Shown here piece after piece: positions 59,482 through 64,000 of a stretch of DNA of 64,000 nt; positions within the stretch are counted from its first letter, which is position 1; each line of letters starts with the position of its first letter. Origin of the DNA: Vespula vulgaris (Eukaryota > Arthropoda > Insecta > Hymenoptera > Vespidae). Below the pieces are notes generated by a model that was not told the DNA's origin, did no database searches, and saw nothing but the letters and a program-made list of their open reading frames with translations. A program made the position numbers and the translations under genes. The stretch lies in the NCBI RefSeq assembly GCF_905475345.1, contig NC_066596.1, positions 6,877,001-6,941,000 on the forward strand. The letters are read 5' to 3'.

Positions 59482-61460
59482 AAAAAGGATGAGAAGAAAG
59501 TCTCGCCATGTTACTCCTCTTTGAGACCGGCAATAGTCCGTGTCATCCAGCCGGAAAGCAACAATGTTGCTCTGGAAGTTCATTTCTTCTTCCCACCGCG
59601 GGAAAATCCAGCTTCCCTTCCACCCTTTCATCCCTTAGCCATCCCCTTCTGCCTCATTGTTTTCGACACCCTCTTCACTCGCATAGTCATCAGGATATTA
59701 TATTAAAACTAGAACGAATGTCCTCTTTTCTTTTCTTTTCTTCATTTTTCTTCTTTATCGCACCAAAAAGGCAACGTTCTCGTCAGAGGAGAACGGAGAG
59801 GGAGCTGTAGATCACGTCCTTGAAGACGCACGACGGATCGATCACGACAGAGAGATTCAAAGATCGACGATGTTCTTCTAATTAATTTCACTCGATTATT
59901 TTATTCGTAAAGATTAATTATCTCTTTGTTACTTTCAATCGATACAAAGTATTGTCGTGGAATTTTACTAGAGCGATTATATATTATCTATTATGTATTG
60001 TCTATATTACTAGGTACTATACTAATATTATATACTTAATTAATTTAATTTCTTCTCTCAAGACGAATCTCAATGTATTCTTATTATTTCTAAATCGTCT
60101 TTCTCTCATTATGTACGAATTTTATTGTACAGGTTTGGCTTGAGAGAAACTACTACGAGAGAAATTAGTCTGGATTCCACTTGCTCTCTTAATTATTAAA
60201 TCGAAAACAAGAAGATCCTTTCGCGAATTTTTCGGCACTTTAAAAATACTCTTTAAATTAGTCGACCCTTAACGTGGCTTATTGTTCGCAGTCCGAAACG
60301 AGCGCTCCGCCGTGCCATTTTTAGGCACTTGTCGTTAAATGGACGTGCAGTCGGTGAGTCGACGGAAGAACAATCTTCTTTCTCTCTTTTGCATTTTTTT
60401 CTTGTGCGCTTCTCGGTCGACTTTGGCAAGACCAAGCGTTGCCCTTTGTTCTCCAAAAAAAGACAGAGAACTCGGGTTAGAGAGTCGAGATTTTTCTCTA
60501 GACTCTCGTCGAATCGTCGAATCGTCGCGTTGTCCTCTCTCCCATGAAAAGCAATACCCTTCCCATTTTCCATTGTCTTCGTAAATTATTCACCATAAAC
60601 CCAACGAGTCTACTTTAATAATTTCTTTCTTCTCTTTTCATTTTCTTCGTCTTCTTTTTTTGAAATTTTTCATTAATCCCAACCTCATGAATTCGTTGGT
60701 TAATATCCTTTATACAACTAAGAGTCAACCGGCCATTTTACATTGAACGAACTAAGCTTTCTCAAAATTATACGAATATTATTCCTATATTCTTGCTCTC
60801 TCGCCTCTTCCCTTTCTATATTTTTATGCCAAACAAATCTCACGTCAAGCTCCGATCTTAGGATCAATTAATTAATAGGAATCATTAATTATCAGACAAG
60901 ATATTGGATCGCGCTCGATGTTATTTATTTCGTTGAAACAAATTTAACATTCAATTTAACAATGGTTGAAGCTTAGACATTTGCTCGTAAAGGAAACGTT
61001 TATCTTCAAGACAGAGATAGAGAGCGAGAGAGAGAGACCATACTAGCCATATCTTCAGCTTGTGTCTTCTGATAGCTAGCGCAACAATTACACGTGGAAT
61101 GCGGAAGCATTAAAAGCAACAACTAAGCCAAGACGTTCTTGAAACTCTATCTATATTCTCCTTGTCTCAACGTTTCGATGTAACCAAATCTATTCCGTCT
61201 CTAGCAAGGTTAAGTGCTAACGTAAACGCACGGATGCTGTAGCTTCAACGTTGCTCGACCGATAAGCCACAAGACCGTGCGAGATAATGCGGAATTTGAT
61301 TCGCGTCTCTTTGCCACATGCTATCGCATCCTTATTATCACGATCGTATAACCATGAACATGCAAAGCCAGATGGTTTCGTGCGCACTTTACGAGAATGT
61401 ATCGTCCTGCTCCCTCGCAAAATCACTCACCAAATTTCGATCGATACTCATCATTGAGAA
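59482..61460. other. Non-coding stretch
   Basis: Unique DNA, AT-rich at 59880-60150, T-rich near 59725-59755 and 60390-60410, with a short (GA)n at 61019-61034. Frames at 59508-59810 and 60253-60573 are short and unrecognised. Confidence 0.6.
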
Positions 61461-61491
<31 letters not shown>

Positions 61492-61499
61492 CTCTTCTC

Positions 61500-61500
<1 letters not shown>

Positions 61501-61546
<46 letters not shown>
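61501..61546. repeat. (CTAT)n tetranucleotide array
   Basis: About eleven perfect CTAT units, followed by decayed units and CCAT units to 61598. Preceded by (CT)n at 61460-61500. Confidence 0.94.
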
Positions 61547-61599
61547 GCCTATCTATCCTTCTATCTATCTATTTACTTATCTATCCATCCATCCATCCG

Positions 61600-64000
61600 T
61601 TTTCATTCAGTAAAAGAAATAAAATGAAAAAGATTAAAATCATAAAAGTATTTACTTTCAAAGCTTTGTCGACAAATTCGATAAAACATTCAAAAGAACA
61701 ACGGAAACACTACGAGCAAGGATAATCGCACTCGTTAAGACCATGGAACTTGAAAAAACAACGAAAATTAATCACGCTCTAATTATAAAGGTTTGCTGAG
61801 CTCGAGTTAATCCCCCACCCTATAGTTTCATTCACTCTTCTGTTAACCACCTCCGTACTCCCAAGTAGCAACCACAGACGATTATTTCTCGACCGTCGTC
61901 GTTAGCTCGTTATCGAACCCCTCGAAAGGCTCCACGAGAAAGCTCTTCGAAAGAAACTTGAAGCGCGTAAACGGCAGAAGAAGCAGTTTTTGTCTGATTA
62001 ATCGCCTAACAAAATGTACATTTTGTGAAACGTGAAATGGAGTAGAAGTTTGGATACTGATAACTTTCTTATGTATGAAGACATTCAAGCACCCTTCGAC
62101 ATTTTTTTATGTTCATATACTGCTAGACTTAGAATTACAATATAACTTTCGAATAAGAAATAGTAAAAAACTTATTTAACAAAATACATTTACTTATGCG
62201 GAAGAGCGCTTAAAAATTCTACGATACTACGATATGAACAAAATATGAACTATAAGCGCAATACTATTTCCAGCATGCATCTATCGCATTGGTGCATAAA
62301 CTTGTAATCTAACAATCGGATTCGTATGTGATAGAAATTTTTTTATGTAATATAAATAGTAGTACTATCTAACAAAAGCCATTCAGAAACGTACGCAGAT
62401 TACATGCTATGTATTATTTGAAGATAGATTATTTGAAAACCATTTGTTAATTATACAAACTTTATATTTTTCGTAAGTAGTTAAACTTATACGTATAGTC
62501 AAAAATTCTTTAAGCAAAAAGTGACTCTACCCTTTTATATCAATACTATCAGATTTTCGAATAGCAATGAAATATGCAGCCATTCGCCCGATAGTACTTG
62601 CGTTACATAATCAAATGATTTCGATACATCGCAAGTGCTATCGACCCGGGTCTCACCACGTGGAGGTTGCTGCATCTGAAAACCCATTTATAATCTCCCG
62701 TGTAAAGATCTAAACCGATGTGTACTCAAAGCGGACAATTTTAAATTGATAATACGTATTAATCGGTAGTACATGATAGTACACGTATATGATCTTCGTA
62801 ATGTTCTAAAAATGTTCTACTACTTAAATATTAATTAATCATAGTTCATATACCTCATGCGTCGTCTATATGTTAATAAAATAATTTCATTTATTAATTA
62901 TTTCCTCTCGAATTCGCGATTTATATTTGTCGATAGATCAGATCGAATCTATTTTAGAATTCATAAATTATTTTAGATTTAAAATCTTATTAAGATCTAT
63001 TTCTCGTATCTATAAATTTAAATATCATCGTTTTCTTGATCTGTGTTTCTCACGAACAAATCTATATATGTAATTCCAAATATTCATAACTTCTAATATA
63101 TTCCGAAACCTATAGCGAACTAATTATATCGAAAATGAAAAATTCTTCAAATTTAATCTCCGTGTAATGCATTGAAGTTAAGAACACGCTATATATTAAG
63201 TGTACTTATCCTCGTGTTTACCTTTATTCGATGCAGTTTCAGTAGTCTTTACAATTGCCATATCTTATACATCTCGTAGCTATGACTTTAATATAAAATT
63301 TGATTTTTTAAGAATAAAATTATGAATTTAATTGAATTTTAGAAAAGAAAAAAGTGTAAAATTTATGATTTGATTCTGACATGGAATTTAATTTTATTAA
63401 GATGATATTTTATATTTTATTAAACTTTAGAGAGAAAAAAGTGAAAAATTTGACTGGACTTTAATAATAAAAATGCATAAAATATAAAATAATCCTATTC
63501 GCGTACGCTTGATAAAATGGGACCGAGGACGAAATGTTACGTCGTCTTAGCTTTTCTAAAATTTGCTTCTATATTCATCACCATGAGAGCCATTTGAGTG
63601 ACAATATGTTAAAATTAAAATATGACTATGGGCCATTCTCGAAGGATTTCATTAAACCTTCGAAGATAACTCAATTACAGCCTCTTCTTTGTTTCATACC
63701 TTAAACAAATTGATCGTCATTCAAAAAGTGTAATAATAAAATTTGATTCTAGATTCTAAGATGTAAAAAAAAATCCTAACGAAATCCCAACACACCTGGA
63801 AATTAAAAACTTCATCTCGTTAAATAGAAACTTTGATTACCACCTTTTCGAGAGATAATTCTTCGCAGCGTAAAGGAAACGGAAATTAATATATTAATAT
63901 CTGAAAATCCTGAGCTAAAAATTGATTAATTACTCTAGGGTATACGGACTGTGATTCTATAAGTCTCTGTCTTTTATCAACGACTTCACTCGACTTTTCT
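61600..64000. other. AT-rich, CpG-poorer terminal segment without gene
   Basis: From about 62.0 kb the DNA is AT-rich, has visibly fewer CpGs than the preceding 60 kb, and contains no GA/CT array. No open frame of at least 60 codons begins after 62.1 kb. It includes the stem-loop at 62589-62643. The change may mark a different chromatin or isochore-like domain. Confidence 0.55.
62574..62675. other. 14-bp stem-loop with outer inverted arms
   Basis: CGATAGTACTTGCG at 62589-62602 pairs with CGCAAGTGCTATCG at 62630-62643 over 14 positions, with one T.G pair, enclosing a 27-nt loop. Outside it ATGCAGC at 62574-62580 is the exact reverse complement of GCTGCAT at 62669-62675. The pairing is seen directly. 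The size fits a small pre-microRNA-like or structured cis element, but the outer arms are asymmetric and I recognise no known microRNA sequence. A decayed inverted-repeat transposon is another possibility. Confidence 0.45.

Overview
This window looks like non-coding DNA from an insect, most likely a hymenopteran (bee, wasp or ant). By eye the base composition is AT-rich, CpG is not depleted (many runs of TCG, CGA, CGT and GCGC), and simple-sequence repeats are very dense, mostly (GA)n/(CT)n and (TA)n with CpG-bearing (CGA)n/(TCG)n trinucleotides. There are no bacterial signatures: no tight gene packing, no ribosome binding sites and no operons. The taxonomic assignment is inferred from sequence texture, not from a matched gene.

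I could not support any protein-coding gene. Almost all of the longer open frames run through microsatellites and translate to LSLSLS, RERERE, YIYIYI, RRRRR or TTTTT. The few frames with normal complexity (the longest is 57422-57958) are about as long as expected by chance in this much sequence, and I recognise no domain in them. I found no tRNA with both boxes and an acceptor stem, no rRNA, no CRISPR array, no transposase or reverse transcriptase, and no member of the common insect microRNA families I know by sequence.

Layout: 1-10 kb holds repeat-rich DNA with (AAT)n, (TCG)n, (GA)n and (TA)n arrays. 10.4-11.5 kb is a denser, more complex block with a nuclear-receptor-like direct repeat and several hairpins. 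14.9-23.3 kb alternates repeats with complex islands rich in homeodomain-type cores. 27.8-29.8 kb has few repeats and ends in the most enhancer-like island of the window (29590-29760), directly before a pure (CGA)16 array. 31-33 kb and 38-40 kb contain further complex islands. 43-45 kb carries long homopurine tracts. 47-52 kb mixes islands, (TCG)n and (CT)n arrays. 53-59 kb contains (GGAA)n, a 97-bp (CGA)n-rich array, a (GACGC)n array, a purine-rich 58-kb segment and a strong G-quadruplex motif. From about 62.0 kb to the end the DNA becomes more AT-rich, has fewer CpGs and no GA arrays, and contains a 14-bp stem-loop.

The simplest reading is a gene desert or a very large intron, possibly with scattered cis-regulatory islands of the kind found around developmental genes. 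That is inference: conservation across species would decide it. I found no convincing new biological system. The strongest leads are the 62.6-kb hairpin, the 29.6-kb composite element, the 10.6-kb direct-repeat/hairpin block and the G-quadruplex at 59.46 kb.
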